Assembly: GCF_003003995.1 (NCBI RefSeq) | Contig: NZ_PVWF01000006.1 | Coordinates: 1 to 64,000 of the forward strand | Length of the DNA stretch: 64,000 nt | Source of the DNA: Pleurocapsa sp. CCALA 161 | GTDB taxonomy: Bacteria > Cyanobacteriota > Cyanobacteriia > Cyanobacteriales > Xenococcaceae | Direction: 5' to 3' | Notes under the pieces: generated by a model | The model's database searches: none | Seen by the model: the letters and a program-made list of their open reading frames with translations, nothing else | What the model was told of the DNA's origin: nothing | In this document: positions 33,286-42,616 of the stretch, in pieces | Position numbering within the stretch: the first letter of the stretch is position 1 | How the letters are laid out: each line of letters starts with the position of its first letter | Translations under genes and position numbers: made by a program

Positions 33286-34887
33286 ATGGACAATTCACAA
33301 GACCGTATTATTATTTTCGACACCACCTTAAGGGATGGAGAACAGTCTCCTGGCGCGACTCTAAACGTTGAAGAAAAACTGGAAATTGCCCATTCTCTAT
33401 CCCGTCTAGGAGTTGATGTAATTGAAGCGGGATTTGCTTTTGCTAGTCCTGGAGATTTTGAAGCAGTGCAAAAAATTGCTACTCAAGTCGGCACTAAAGA
33501 TGGGCCTGTGATCTGTAGTTTAGCCAGGGCAATTAAAGCAGATATCAAAGCTGCGGCCGAAGCACTACAACCTGCTGCTAATGGTAGAATTCATACTTTT
33601 ATTTCGACTTCTGATATCCATTTGGAGTATCAGCTTAAAAAATCCCGTGGGGAAGTTTTAGATATTGCTCAAGAGATGGTGGCTTACGCTAAATCCTTTA
33701 TGGATGATGTTGAGTTTTCGCCTATGGATGCGGTAAGAACTGATTCTGAATATCTCTATCAAGTCTTAGAAGCAGCGATCGCTGCTGGAGCAACTACGGT
33801 TAATATTCCTGATACTGTGGGCTATACGACCCCGACAGAATTTGGGGACTTGATTAAAGGTATCTGTGAAAATGTACCAAATATAGACCAAGCAGTTGTT
33901 TCTGTTCATGGTCATAATGACCTGGGTTTGGCTGTCGCGAACTTTCTCGAAGCAATTAAAAACGGTGCTAGACAATTAGAATGCACCATTAACGGGATCG
34001 GCGAAAGAGCAGGAAATGCTGCTTTAGAAGAGTTAGTGATGGCACTTCATGTACGCCGTCAATATTTTAATCCTTTCTTAGGTAGACCCGCAGAATCTGC
34101 TGCACCGTTGACCAAAATTGACACTCAACAGATTTATAAAACTTCTCGTTTAGTTTCCAATCGTACAGGGGTGATCGTCCAGCCTAATAAAGCAATTGTC
34201 GGGGCGAATGCATTTGCCCACGAGTCTGGTATTCATCAAGATGGAGTCTTGAAAAATCGGCTGACCTACGAAATTATGGATGCCAAGTCCATTGGCTTGA
34301 ATGATAATCAGCAAATTGTCTTGGGTAAACATTCTGGGCGTAACGCCTTCCGCACTCGCCTAGCTGAGTTGGGCTTTGAACTTTCCGAAACAGACCTCAA
34401 TAAAGCCTTTATCCGCTTTAAAGATGTTGCTGACAAGAAAAAAGAAATCAGCGACTGGGATATTGAAGCCATTGTTAATGATGAGATCAGACAGCCTCCT
34501 GAGTTATTTCGTTTGGAACTAGTCCAAATCTCCTGTGGCGATCGCTCTCAACCAACTGCGACTGTAACTATTCGCACTCCTGATGGTCAAGAACTAACCG
34601 ATGCAGCTATTGGTACAGGCCCTGTGGATGCGATCTACAAGGCAATTAATCGCGTGACCAATATTCCTAATGAGCTAATTGAATTCTCTGTCCAGTCTGT
34701 TACCGCAGGGATTGATGCGATTGGGGAAGTGACCATCCGCTTACGCCATCAAGATCGGGTCTATTCTGGGCGTGCGGCTAATACCGATATTATCGTTGCT
34801 TCCGCCAAGGCTTATATTAAAGCCTTAAACCGTCTCTATGCTGCTCAACAAGAATCGGCAAAAGTAGCTTCTCAAGTAGCTATTTAG
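33286..34887 (+). CDS. leuA: 2-isopropylmalate synthase LeuA
   Basis: Condenses acetyl-CoA with 2-oxoisovalerate in the first step of leucine synthesis. At 533 residues it has the normal two-part length. The N-terminal catalytic barrel shows [18 protein letters not shown] (metal-binding Asp, Arg), [25 protein letters not shown], and [29 protein letters not shown] subdomain follows, then the LeuA dimer regulatory domain (about 390-515), which binds leucine for feedback inhibition. It stands alone; no other leu gene is adjacent. Confidence 0.97.
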   Translation: MDNSQDRIIIFDTTLRDGEQSPGATLNVEEKLEIAHSLSRLGVDVIEAGFAFASPGDFEAVQKIATQVGTKDGPVICSLARAIKADIKAAAEALQPAANGRIHTFISTSDIHLEYQLKKSRGEVLDIAQEMVAYAKSFMDDVEFSPMDAVRTDSEYLYQVLEAAIAAGATTVNIPDTVGYTTPTEFGDLIKGICENVPNIDQAVVSVHGHNDLGLAVANFLEAIKNGARQLECTINGIGERAGNAALEELVMALHVRRQYFNPFLGRPAESAAPLTKIDTQQIYKTSRLVSNRTGVIVQPNKAIVGANAFAHESGIHQDGVLKNRLTYEIMDAKSIGLNDNQQIVLGKHSGRNAFRTRLAELGFELSETDLNKAFIRFKDVADKKKEISDWDIEAIVNDEIRQPPELFRLELVQISCGDRSQPTATVTIRTPDGQELTDAAIGTGPVDAIYKAINRVTNIPNELIEFSVQSVTAGIDAIGEVTIRLRHQDRVYSGRAANTDIIVASAKAYIKALNRLYAAQQESAKVASQVAI

Positions 34888-35000
34888 GGGTTGAATATTT
34901 TGCCTATGGCGATCGCGATTTCATTTTTGTTGCTGTAAAGTTTTTTAAGATGCAGTTTTCCTGAGAAAATTAAAGCAGAGTAATATTTGTTTTGAGCAAG

Positions 35001-35570
35001 ATGAAAATTTTTCGCCCTATTCTTTCACTAATATTGGTACTGGCTACAACTTTGTTAGTTAGCTGTGGTGGTGGTGCTGTTTCCGCACCGCCAACCTATA
35101 CCCCCGAAAAGTTACAAAAAATTAGTACGTACCGCATTCCCCTAGACATCGCTCGTGAGAGAATTCCCGAACTTGGTCAGTCAATTGCCAAAGAAGATTG
35201 GGTTAATGCTGATTCCTTTCTTCATGGGCCCCTCGGCTCAATTAGAAGAGACTTAACTTACCTATCTAATACTTTGCTTCCCGAGGAACAAGAGCCAGCT
35301 TTAAATGTAGCCAAAGATATTTTTAGACACTTGGAAAATATTGATGCTGCGGTCAGCGAAAAAAACTACACTGTAGCCATCAATCAGTATAAAGAAGCTG
35401 TATCCGACCTGGATATCTATGCTAGTCTAATTCCTCAGACCAAACAACCCGAAAATCCTGCTAAACAAGCGATGAAAGAAGCAGAAAATACGTTTGCAGG
35501 CGTAAAAGCAGAAGTAGAAGAAACTATCGAACAAATTGTTCCTAATTTTGACGAGAAGGACAACGCCTAA
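35001..35570 (+). CDS. psbQ: Photosystem II lipoprotein PsbQ (CyanoQ)
   Basis: Lumenal lipoprotein that stabilises the oxygen-evolving complex. A signal peptide ends in lipobox LLVSC with Cys22, followed by Gly/Ser-rich residues and the family block PPTYTPEKLQKI. The four-helix body shows LGQSIAKEDWVNADSFLHGPLGSIRRDLTYLSNTLLP, typical of cyanobacterial PsbQ. At about 189 residues it carries an acidic C-terminal extension (AENTFAGVKAEVEETIEQIVPNF) longer than in Synechocystis. I chose ATG 35001; a TTG three codons upstream is also in frame. Confidence 0.92.
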   Translation: MKIFRPILSLILVLATTLLVSCGGGAVSAPPTYTPEKLQKISTYRIPLDIARERIPELGQSIAKEDWVNADSFLHGPLGSIRRDLTYLSNTLLPEEQEPALNVAKDIFRHLENIDAAVSEKNYTVAINQYKEAVSDLDIYASLIPQTKQPENPAKQAMKEAENTFAGVKAEVEETIEQIVPNFDEKDNA

Positions 35571-35649
35571 TTTATTTCTCGTTATATACGCAATATACAA
35601 ATTATCTGGGCTTGGCGCTGCCGAGCCTTTTTTGATTAATAATTAATAG

Positions 35650-36822
35650 ATGAGCAAAATTGTCGTCATTGGCTGTGGCATTGTGGGTGCAGCGATCGCT
35701 TATGAACTCAGCTTAATTCCAGGATTAGACATTACCGTCATCGACAAGAATACTCCTGCTCACGGGGCAACAGGAGCAGCTTTAGGGGTATTGATGGGAG
35801 CAATTAGCCACAAGAAAAAAGGTCGTGCTTGGCGCTTTCGTAGCAATAGTCTTAAACGCTATCAAACCCTAATTCCTGAACTTGAAGCTCAAACAGGATT
35901 GAAGATCCCTGTAAATCAGCAAGGCATTTTAAAACTTTTATTTGCTGGAGAGAATCTTGAAAAATGGCAAGAATTGCAAAAATTTCGTGCTGTTGAAGGC
36001 TGGACTTTAGAAATTGGCGATCGCGCTTTTATTACCCAACATTGTCCTAAGATCCTGCACGAAGATATCATCGGCGCTGTCTATTCTCCTCAAGATAGAC
36101 AAATCAATCCTGTGGAACTGACTAAAGCTCTAGTCGCGGGGGCTAGGGCTAACGGTGTTAAGTTTATGTTTGGGGTAGAGGTGCAAGATTTTGTAACTCA
36201 GACTAGATTGTGTTTAGGTGAGCAAGATGATGATTTCGCGCCAAGTCGCCAAGTCGCTAAGAAGAGCGCCAAGCAAAATATAGTAAGCTGTGAATATTTG
36301 GTGACCAGCATCGGTCAAATATCAGTCGAGGAGTTGATTATTTCCGCAGGGTTGGGTTCAACTCCCCTGACTCAATCTCTACAGCAAGAAATTCCCATTC
36401 GTCCCGTCCTCGGACAGGCAATTAAATTACAGCTAGATCGGGCTTTGGGTAATGCTGATTTTCAACCTGTAATCACAGGCAATGATATCCATCTTGTCCC
36501 ACTAGGTAATAATCAATATTGGTTGGGGGCAACGGTAGAATTTCCCACGGAAACTGAGGCAAGTATTGCTAATCAGGATTTATTGGCTGAATTAATGGCA
36601 GGAGCGATCGCTTTTTGCCCAGAATTAAAATCAGCAACAATTCTAGAAACCTGGTCAGGTAAACGTCCTCGCCCCGAAGGTAGAGCTGCACCTATCATTG
36701 AAAAACTCTCAGGCTATAGTAATGTCTTGCTAGCTACGGCACATTATCGCAACGGTGTTTTACTCGCCCCCGCAACAGCTTTAGAAGTAGTGCAGATGTT
36801 AACGTTAACCCCCCGATCTTAA
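35650..36822 (+). CDS. FAD-dependent amino acid oxidase-like protein (DAO family)
   Basis: A 390-residue flavoprotein of the glycine/D-amino acid oxidase group (ThiO-like fold). FAD motif IVVIGCGIVGAAIAYEL is at 4-20, with TGAALGVLMGA near 41. The C-terminal part has WSGKRPRPEGRAAPIIE and HYRNGVLLAPATA, the usual flavin-contacting loop. Residues about 190-210 (rich in Asp, then SRQVAKKSAKQ) interrupt the fold and are encoded by a short repeat-rich stretch (36238-36273). Substrate is unknown; no thi genes are nearby. Confidence 0.87.
   Translation: MSKIVVIGCGIVGAAIAYELSLIPGLDITVIDKNTPAHGATGAALGVLMGAISHKKKGRAWRFRSNSLKRYQTLIPELEAQTGLKIPVNQQGILKLLFAGENLEKWQELQKFRAVEGWTLEIGDRAFITQHCPKILHEDIIGAVYSPQDRQINPVELTKALVAGARANGVKFMFGVEVQDFVTQTRLCLGEQDDDFAPSRQVAKKSAKQNIVSCEYLVTSIGQISVEELIISAGLGSTPLTQSLQQEIPIRPVLGQAIKLQLDRALGNADFQPVITGNDIHLVPLGNNQYWLGATVEFPTETEASIANQDLLAELMAGAIAFCPELKSATILETWSGKRPRPEGRAAPIIEKLSGYSNVLLATAHYRNGVLLAPATALEVVQMLTLTPRS
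36238..36273 (+). repeat. Short GCCAAGTC-type repeat inside the oxidoreductase gene
   Basis: GCCAAGTC occurs twice in tandem and is followed by GCTAAGAAGAGCGCCAAG, with GCGCC at both ends. It stays in frame and encodes a basic insert. Confidence 0.6.
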
Positions 36823-36981
36823 TACGTTGGGGCTAATTTGAAGTATTCGTTTGAGCATATTGCACTATGCAAAGCCACCATTTAGTCACTAAACAGCTAA
36901 CAACTTTATTTTTTTTGAGGATAGGATGGAGGATGAAATTAATCTAATTTTTAAAATTTTGAATCTTTTGGCTTGTCATTA

Positions 36982-37659
36982 ATGAGTGATAAATTTACCG
37001 CTTTCCCAATGTTTAAGTCCTGGTTTAAACAGGGAAAACAGCACTTTCAAAGTATCCCCGTTCTAATTTGGTCAAATGCTCTAGCAATTGTCTTTTTAAG
37101 CCTGTTAAGCATCTATGCCAAAATTAAAAGTAAGGGTTCGGGTATCGAAAATTTGTTTAGCGATCCTTTTTATTTCAATATTTTTTATGCAGGTTGGTTG
37201 ACTAGCATTTCAGAAATTCTTTGGTGTACTGCTATCTCTATCTGCCTGTTTACCTCTTTTCTCTTGCCTAAGTCAAATCGATTTTTTCAGTTGTTTCTTT
37301 GGGGTAGCTCGATAGTGATGCTACTACTTTTTTTTGACGATCGCTTTCGGGTTACTTTACTTTTATGTGCCTTTTTTGGGGCTTGTAAGGTCGTTAAATT
37401 AAGCGTTTACAGTATTTATGGCTTGATCCTGATCAGCTATGCTGTTGTCTTTCGGCGGACAATTCGCCAGACTCCCTATGTTCCTCTCCTAGTATCCTTT
37501 TTCTTGTTTGGATTTTCTAGTGCGATCGATATCGCTCCCCTTGGTGGTCGTGGTATTCGGGCTATGCTGGAAGATGGAACTAAACTGATTGGTTTGATTA
37601 ATTTAACTATTTACTTCTGGTGGATTTGTCAGCAAGAAATAAAAAAAATAAAAATATAG
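36982..37659 (+). CDS. Polytopic membrane protein of unknown function
   Basis: I do not recognise this protein of about 225 residues. It has six predicted helices, with Ser/Lys-rich entry loops, and a short basic C-terminal tail (QQEIKKIKI). The segment SSAIDIAPLGGRGIRAMLEDGTKLIG near residue 180 is the most distinctive and might be a conserved loop. Start is ATG 36982 (a TTG three codons earlier is in frame). No operon partner is evident. Confidence 0.65.
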   Translation: MSDKFTAFPMFKSWFKQGKQHFQSIPVLIWSNALAIVFLSLLSIYAKIKSKGSGIENLFSDPFYFNIFYAGWLTSISEILWCTAISICLFTSFLLPKSNRFFQLFLWGSSIVMLLLFFDDRFRVTLLLCAFFGACKVVKLSVYSIYGLILISYAVVFRRTIRQTPYVPLLVSFFLFGFSSAIDIAPLGGRGIRAMLEDGTKLIGLINLTIYFWWICQQEIKKIKI

Positions 37660-37731
37660 CGCAGAAATAATTGCCTTACTTAGCTATATATTCCTGCACT
37701 ATTTAATTAAACATTAAACTATTTGAACTTA

Positions 37732-38241
37732 TCAACCGATGCTGCAAGAATTACGGTAGAAAAGACGTAATAAGAAGGCAGCACTGACTAATTTAGCTAT
37801 TTCCAAGCTCCAGTAGGCAATATGCATTGAAGCCATAGAAGTAGGCATAACTTTAGCAGTAGCAAATAAATCTAACGGCATCCCCAAGCTGCTCATCTGT
37901 GGAGTCAAAATATAAGTATATGTCAGAGCAATAATTAGTAAACCACTAGCTAACAAAACTGACTTAGCATCTACATTGCTAGCTCTATTGCTGCCATAAC
38001 GATAGACTAAACAACCTGCTAAAACCGTGGCAGCACAAAGCAATTCTAAATGATTAAACGTACCAAAAATAACGTACCCAGCACTAGCAAATCCAGGCTC
38101 ATTCATCATGCCAGTTGTTAACATTCCAGGCACAACTAAAAAGTCAAAAACTAAGCTACCACTGAGCCAAAATCCTAAAGCAAACATAATCATTGTAGAC
38201 CAGTTTGCTGAGATAGAATTACGAGGAGAAAATGCTTGCAT
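37732..38241 (-). CDS. DUF4149-like membrane protein
   Basis: A 169-residue protein with four predicted helices. The first part (NWSTMIMFALGFWLSGSLVFDFLVVPGML then MMNEPGFASAGYVIFGTFNHLELLCAA) is similar to cyanobacterial DUF4149 proteins as I recall them. Function is unknown. It lies alone between two oppositely oriented gene blocks. Confidence 0.65.
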   Translation of the reverse strand: MQAFSPRNSISANWSTMIMFALGFWLSGSLVFDFLVVPGMLTTGMMNEPGFASAGYVIFGTFNHLELLCAATVLAGCLVYRYGSNRASNVDAKSVLLASGLLIIALTYTYILTPQMSSLGMPLDLFATAKVMPTSMASMHIAYWSLEIAKLVSAAFLLRLFYRNSCSIG

Positions 38242-38427
38242 AAGAATATAAAAAAAATTATTACTCTCACAGCTTAACCAATAACTTAACCGTCTCGTAT
38301 AACGAAAAGTAAAGTCTTTTGAAGAAGCTCTAAGGCTTTACAATTAGTAATGAACAGCGATCGATGAACAGTCAAAAAATAAGTTTGATTTGCAGTCAAC
38401 AGTTTAAATTAAAATAGTCATAAATAC

Positions 38428-39030
38428 TTAGTTTTTTTGAGCATATTGCTGTTGTATTTCTTGAATGGAAAATAGAGTCTGAAATACAATTCCTTGAGAT
38501 TTATATAGTTCTTTTCCCCCCTGTTCTCGATCTACTAAAGCCAATATTTGTGTCACCTCATATCCCGCAGCTTGCAGTCTTTCAACGGCGGTTAATGCTG
38601 ATCCACCAGTAGTTACCACATCTTCTAGGACAATTACTTTAGCTCCCTCGGCTAAAGAAGGACCTTCGATATAAGCCTTTGTACCATGTCCTTTAGGCTG
38701 TTTACGGATAATTAAAGCGGGAATCGGCTGGTTTTCATAGGCAGAAACAACGCTTACTGCTGATACCATTGGGTCTGCACCCAGAGTTAAACCAGCAACG
38801 GCTGAAGTATCTTGGGGTAATTTTTGCCATAATAAGCGACCAAGAGCTAATGCGCCGATTGCGTTTAAAGTTACCTGTTTGCAATTAATATAGTAAGAAC
38901 TTTTAGCTCCCGAAGAAAGGGTAAAATCTCCTTCGACATAGGCATCTTTAACAATTAAATCTAAAAGAACCTGGCGTAAAGTATCTGTATTAGCTGTAGC
39001 TAGAGAAGAATGGGTTTGTTCCGTGTTCAT
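38428..39030 (-). CDS. pyrE: Orotate phosphoribosyltransferase
   Basis: Makes orotidine 5'-phosphate from orotate and PRPP in pyrimidine synthesis. The 200-residue protein has FTLSSGAKSSYYINCKQVTL, AVAGLTLGADPMVSAVS, the flexible loop IRKQPKGHGTKAYIEG and the PRPP motif VIVLEDVVTTGGSALTA. Length is normal. It is alone; a 140-base spacer separates it from the next gene, which is divergent. Confidence 0.96.
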   Translation of the reverse strand: MNTEQTHSSLATANTDTLRQVLLDLIVKDAYVEGDFTLSSGAKSSYYINCKQVTLNAIGALALGRLLWQKLPQDTSAVAGLTLGADPMVSAVSVVSAYENQPIPALIIRKQPKGHGTKAYIEGPSLAEGAKVIVLEDVVTTGGSALTAVERLQAAGYEVTQILALVDREQGGKELYKSQGIVFQTLFSIQEIQQQYAQKN

Positions 39031-39196
39031 AAGTTGAGTGCAGGAGAAAAGATATATATGGACTGTTCTTTCATTAGATCTTCAGCTAGGATTGAGCAGA
39101 AGTTACAGTAGCTTTGTCGCCCTAATCAGCAGGGAAATAATAACACGACCGAGTAATCTGTAGCCGTTAGTTTATTCACAAATATTAAGTAAAGTA

Positions 39197-39553
39197 ATGT
39201 CTATTAAATTTATTAAACTAAGTCAAGTCTTAGTAGTAGCAGCTATTGCTAGTCTATTTGCAGTTGAAGCTCAAGCAGAAATGAAGCCTTTAGATGATGC
39301 GTTTAAAGACGCCTATCACAAAAGAGGTAAAGATGCTTTTAAACAAAGCAATATTTTTGGTCAAATTAACACTATTGTTGGTTTGACAGGATACCCTGAG
39401 CAGCATATTTCTATCGATGGAAAAGCGGTAGACCAACTTTATCAGCAAAGTTTATCTAAGCAAACATCTTCAGGAGAGTATTTAGTTACTAGAGATTTGG
39501 AGAATCCCTATGATACCTCTTTGCGTGAAAATCCTAACTATATTGCATTTTAA
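39197..39553 (+). CDS. Small exported protein of unknown function
   Basis: A 118-residue protein with a clear signal peptide (LVVAAIASLFAVEAQA, cleavage near AQA-EM). The mature part of about 90 residues is polar with GLTGYPEQHISIDGKAVDQLYQQSL and a C-terminal DTSLRENPNYIAF. No family recognised. It may be lumenal or periplasmic. Confidence 0.65.
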   Translation: MSIKFIKLSQVLVVAAIASLFAVEAQAEMKPLDDAFKDAYHKRGKDAFKQSNIFGQINTIVGLTGYPEQHISIDGKAVDQLYQQSLSKQTSSGEYLVTRDLENPYDTSLRENPNYIAF

Positions 39554-39701
39554 TAAGCTTAGTAAGTTTAAGGCATCAAACGCGATCGCTGTCAGTAATT
39601 TTTTGACAAAATCTAATTAAGAATAACAGAACTGAGAAGAGGTAAGACTTACTTTTTTGTTTTCCTGGCTTTTCTCAATCTGCTTTGTTGTTTAATCTAA
39701 G

Positions 39702-39774
39702 TCCAGGGTGCAGGAGTTGAACCTGCCTTGCACAAATTATGAGTTTGTTGCCTAAACCGCTCGGCCAACCCTGG
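39702..39774 (-). tRNA. tRNA with CAU anticodon (elongator Met or Ile2)
   Basis: On the minus strand a 73-base cloverleaf fits: acceptor CCAGGGT/ACCCTGG with discriminator A, D-stem GCC/GGC with a 10-base loop, anticodon stem ACAAA/TTTGT around CTCATAA (anticodon CAT), variable loop GCAAG, and T-arm GCAGG TTCAACT CCTGC. The C1-G72 pair excludes the initiator tRNA, which has a 1-72 mismatch. CCA is not encoded. A tRNA-Ile with lysidine-modified CAU cannot be excluded by sequence alone. Confidence 0.88.
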
Positions 39775-39863
39775 ATGTTTATTTTTTCTCCAGTAGACCA
39801 TTATATTAGATAAGTCGGTTATCTTTGACAAGATCAATAAAAATAAAAGAAAATTGCGATCGC

Positions 39864-40115
39864 ATGAAAATTAGAGTTAAGTTGTGGCTCACTATATTCT
39901 TATTCTTGATGATGCTGTTGGCTAGCGTGGCTAGCTCTTACATTGGCTACTTTATGGGTAGTCAGGCTTTGAAAGTAGTAACTCAACCAGATATTAATTC
40001 TGATAACCAAGATCCTAATCAAAAGCCTTTAGGTGGAGAACATAAAGGTTTAGAAATTATTAAAGAAGAAGAAATTTTGCAACAAGTGTCTGAGGTAATG
40101 AATCAAAATAAATAA
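39864..40115 (+). CDS. Small single-pass membrane protein
   Basis: A protein of about 83 residues starting at ATG 39864: basic N-terminus MKIRVKLW, one helix (LTIFLFLMMLLASVASSYIGYFMG), and a polar tail ending EEEILQQVSEVMNQNK. A TTG at 39825 would add 13 polar residues. No family is recognised. It lies 60 bases before the CNNM/CorC gene and could be cotranscribed with it. Confidence 0.55.
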   Translation: MKIRVKLWLTIFLFLMMLLASVASSYIGYFMGSQALKVVTQPDINSDNQDPNQKPLGGEHKGLEIIKEEEILQQVSEVMNQNK

Positions 40116-40176
40116 TGACTCAACAAGCTAGTTTTGTGATGCAGGCTTATACTCTTTGTTTCTTGTTAGTGGGTTG

Positions 40177-41496
40177 ATGGCTGAACAACATTTGTGGTTG
40201 ACTCTAGTTGGTGTTTTGCTTTTAATTGCGATTAATGCTTTTTTCGTTACCGCAGAGTTTTCGATTGTTTCGGTTCGTCGTTCTCGCATCAGTCAGTTAG
40301 TTAGAGATGGAGATGTTCAGGCTCAAACTGTACAGTCTCTGCAAAGAAGTATTAACCGTTTATTATCTACTACTCAACTAGGGATTACTCTTTCTAGTTT
40401 AGCGTTAGGCTGGGTTGGCGAAAAAACGATCGCTGTGTCAATTATTGTTTTAATTGAGGGGATTAATTTACCGAGTTATATCTCTAAATCTCTGGCTCAT
40501 TCTCTAGCTTTGCCTTTGTCATTTATTATTTTGGCATACTTGCAAATTGTTTTAGGCGAACTATGTCCTAAGTCGGTGGCTTTGATGTATCCTGAGCAGC
40601 TAGCTCGGTTTTTTGGGCCTCCTAGTGTTGCCATTGCCCGTATTTTCAGACCTTTTGTCGCAATTTTGAATTTATCCACTCGTCTTTTGCTCAAGCTGAT
40701 AGGAGTTGAATATAGCGGTGATGGCTGGTATGAAAAAGTCACCTCCGAAGAACTACAGTTGATAATTGCTACAGAAAAAGAATCGATTGGTTTGGAAGCA
40801 GAACAAAGGCAACTGCTTAAAAATGTGTTTGAATTTCGGGATGATACTGCCGAAGAAGTAATGATTCCCCGCACCGATATCAAATTTTTGACCCTAGATA
40901 CTACTTTTGGTGAATTATTACAGGCGATCGCTGAATATGGCTATTCTGGGTATCCTGTAGTTGGGGAGTCTCTCGATGATATCCGCGGAATTATTCACTA
41001 TAAGAAACTAGCAGAGCCTCTAGCACAGGGCAATATCGACTGTAATTCTACTCTAGAGTCATGGATAGAACCTGTGAGTTTTATTCCTGAATCCACATCC
41101 CTAAATGAACTTTTACCTTCCATGCAGCGATCGCAACAAAAAATGTTGGTAGTGATCGATGAATTCGGCGGGACATCGGGTTTAATTACTCTCCATGACT
41201 TAATTGCCGAGATCGTTGGTGATGCTGGTAGCGATCCTGAAACAGGAATTGAAGCAGTCCAAAAGATAGACGAAAATACATTTTTGGTTTCGGCACAGAT
41301 CAACCTGGAGGAAGTAAACGAGCAGCTAGATTTAACTCTGCCTCTAGCCGACGAATACAACACTTTAGGCGGCTTCTTGTTGGAAAAATGGCAAAAGATC
41401 CCCCATCAAGGAGAAAAGCTGGAATATGAGAACCTGGCTTTCACTGTCACCATTGCCGATAGCAACCGACTCTATCAAATCTTGATTACCCGTTAG
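40177..41496 (+). CDS. CNNM/CorC-family membrane protein (hemolysin-like)
   Basis: About 439 residues. An N-terminal DUF21/CNNM membrane domain (NAFFVTAEFSIVSVRRSRI, LQRSINRLLSTTQLGITLSSLALGWVGE) is followed by two CBS domains (VMIPRTDIKFLTLD... and the Met/Val-rich MLVVIDEFGGTSGLITLHDLIAEIVG) and a CorC_HlyC C-terminal domain (YNTLGGFLLEKWQKIPHQGE). Proteins of this type move or regulate Mg2+/Co2+ across membranes. I placed the start at ATG 40177 rather than the TTG seven codons earlier. Confidence 0.92.
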   Translation: MAEQHLWLTLVGVLLLIAINAFFVTAEFSIVSVRRSRISQLVRDGDVQAQTVQSLQRSINRLLSTTQLGITLSSLALGWVGEKTIAVSIIVLIEGINLPSYISKSLAHSLALPLSFIILAYLQIVLGELCPKSVALMYPEQLARFFGPPSVAIARIFRPFVAILNLSTRLLLKLIGVEYSGDGWYEKVTSEELQLIIATEKESIGLEAEQRQLLKNVFEFRDDTAEEVMIPRTDIKFLTLDTTFGELLQAIAEYGYSGYPVVGESLDDIRGIIHYKKLAEPLAQGNIDCNSTLESWIEPVSFIPESTSLNELLPSMQRSQQKMLVVIDEFGGTSGLITLHDLIAEIVGDAGSDPETGIEAVQKIDENTFLVSAQINLEEVNEQLDLTLPLADEYNTLGGFLLEKWQKIPHQGEKLEYENLAFTVTIADSNRLYQILITR

Positions 41497-41579
41497 CCGA
41501 CTATTCTTAAGCTGGGGTAATCAGATTAAGGATGATTCATAATTTAGATTGTAATAGATAAATACAATTAATCAGAATT

Positions 41580-42356
41580 ATGGATGGAAGCTGGCTGATT
41601 TTAGCTGGAGTTGGTTTGTTTGCAGGGGTTATGGCTGGCATCTTGGGCATTGGCGGCGGATTTATCATTGTGTCTTTATTAGTTGCCTTGAACTATCCTT
41701 TTCCCCAGGCGGTTGCCACTAGTAGTCTGGTGATCATCATGAATTCTAGTGCTGGTAGTTTTTATAATTGGAAAATGGGTTACCTGAATCTACAGAGGGT
41801 GATCTATCTAGCAATACCAGCGATTATTTTTGCTCCTTTGGGAGCATATTTAACAGGAGAAATATCAGAGTATATTTTGCTAATTGTCTTTGCCTCTTTT
41901 ATGCTCATTAATATTGCCTTGATTCAGCTTAAACAGAGCATTGCGGCGAAGCAACATCAATCAACTCAGGCGTTTAACCCCGTAGCTGCTAGAGCGATTA
42001 CGGGAGGACTTGCTGGTTTTTTGGCTGGCCTTTTGGGGATTGGTGGCGGTGTAATTATGGTTCCTCTACAAATGTTGCTATTGAACGAAGACATTAAAAC
42101 AGCAGTTCGCACCAGCTTAGGGGTGATTGTGACAGCAACGATTTCATCTTGTGTCTATCATTTATCTCAAGGCAATGTTCTGTTTATTCCAGGTCTAATT
42201 TTAGGAATTAGTGGGATGGTGGGTTCTCAACTGGGGACGAGGCTACTGCCCAAAATGTCTAATTCTTTGGTGAGCAAAGTTTTTAATTTGTTTTTAGTAT
42301 CGATGGCACTATTCAACTTTTGGAAAGCCTGGATCAGCTATCAAAATCTCAGCTAA
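41580..42356 (+). CDS. Sulfite exporter TauE/SafE family protein
   Basis: A 258-residue membrane protein with two homologous halves, each beginning with a Gly-rich pair: GVMAGILGIGGGFIIVSLLV near residue 16 and GFLAGLLGIGGGVIMVPLQ near 146. This duplicated G-x-x-G-I-G-G-G pattern marks the TauE/SafE family, which exports sulfite, sulfoacetate or other small organic anions. The substrate is unknown. It is followed by a pyrimidine-rich spacer and the convergent smc gene. Confidence 0.9.
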   Translation: MDGSWLILAGVGLFAGVMAGILGIGGGFIIVSLLVALNYPFPQAVATSSLVIIMNSSAGSFYNWKMGYLNLQRVIYLAIPAIIFAPLGAYLTGEISEYILLIVFASFMLINIALIQLKQSIAAKQHQSTQAFNPVAARAITGGLAGFLAGLLGIGGGVIMVPLQMLLLNEDIKTAVRTSLGVIVTATISSCVYHLSQGNVLFIPGLILGISGMVGSQLGTRLLPKMSNSLVSKVFNLFLVSMALFNFWKAWISYQNLS

Positions 42357-42616
42357 ATACAGATCATCAAAAAATTTATAGCTTATAGCTAGTAGATGAA
42401 AGCTTAAGTAAAGATACCATTTTGTTAACCTTAAACCCTAATTAAGTACCTGGGTGGAATTAAATATAAAATAACGGATTCTTATTTTTCTCCCCTACTC
42501 CCCTATCTCCACTACTCCACCACCTCATATCAGTCTTTAAATTAATTATGCCTAGCTACTTATATCTAACTTGCTACTTGTTACTTAAGCGAAGCGTTAC
42601 TAGAAGTAAAGTCCCT

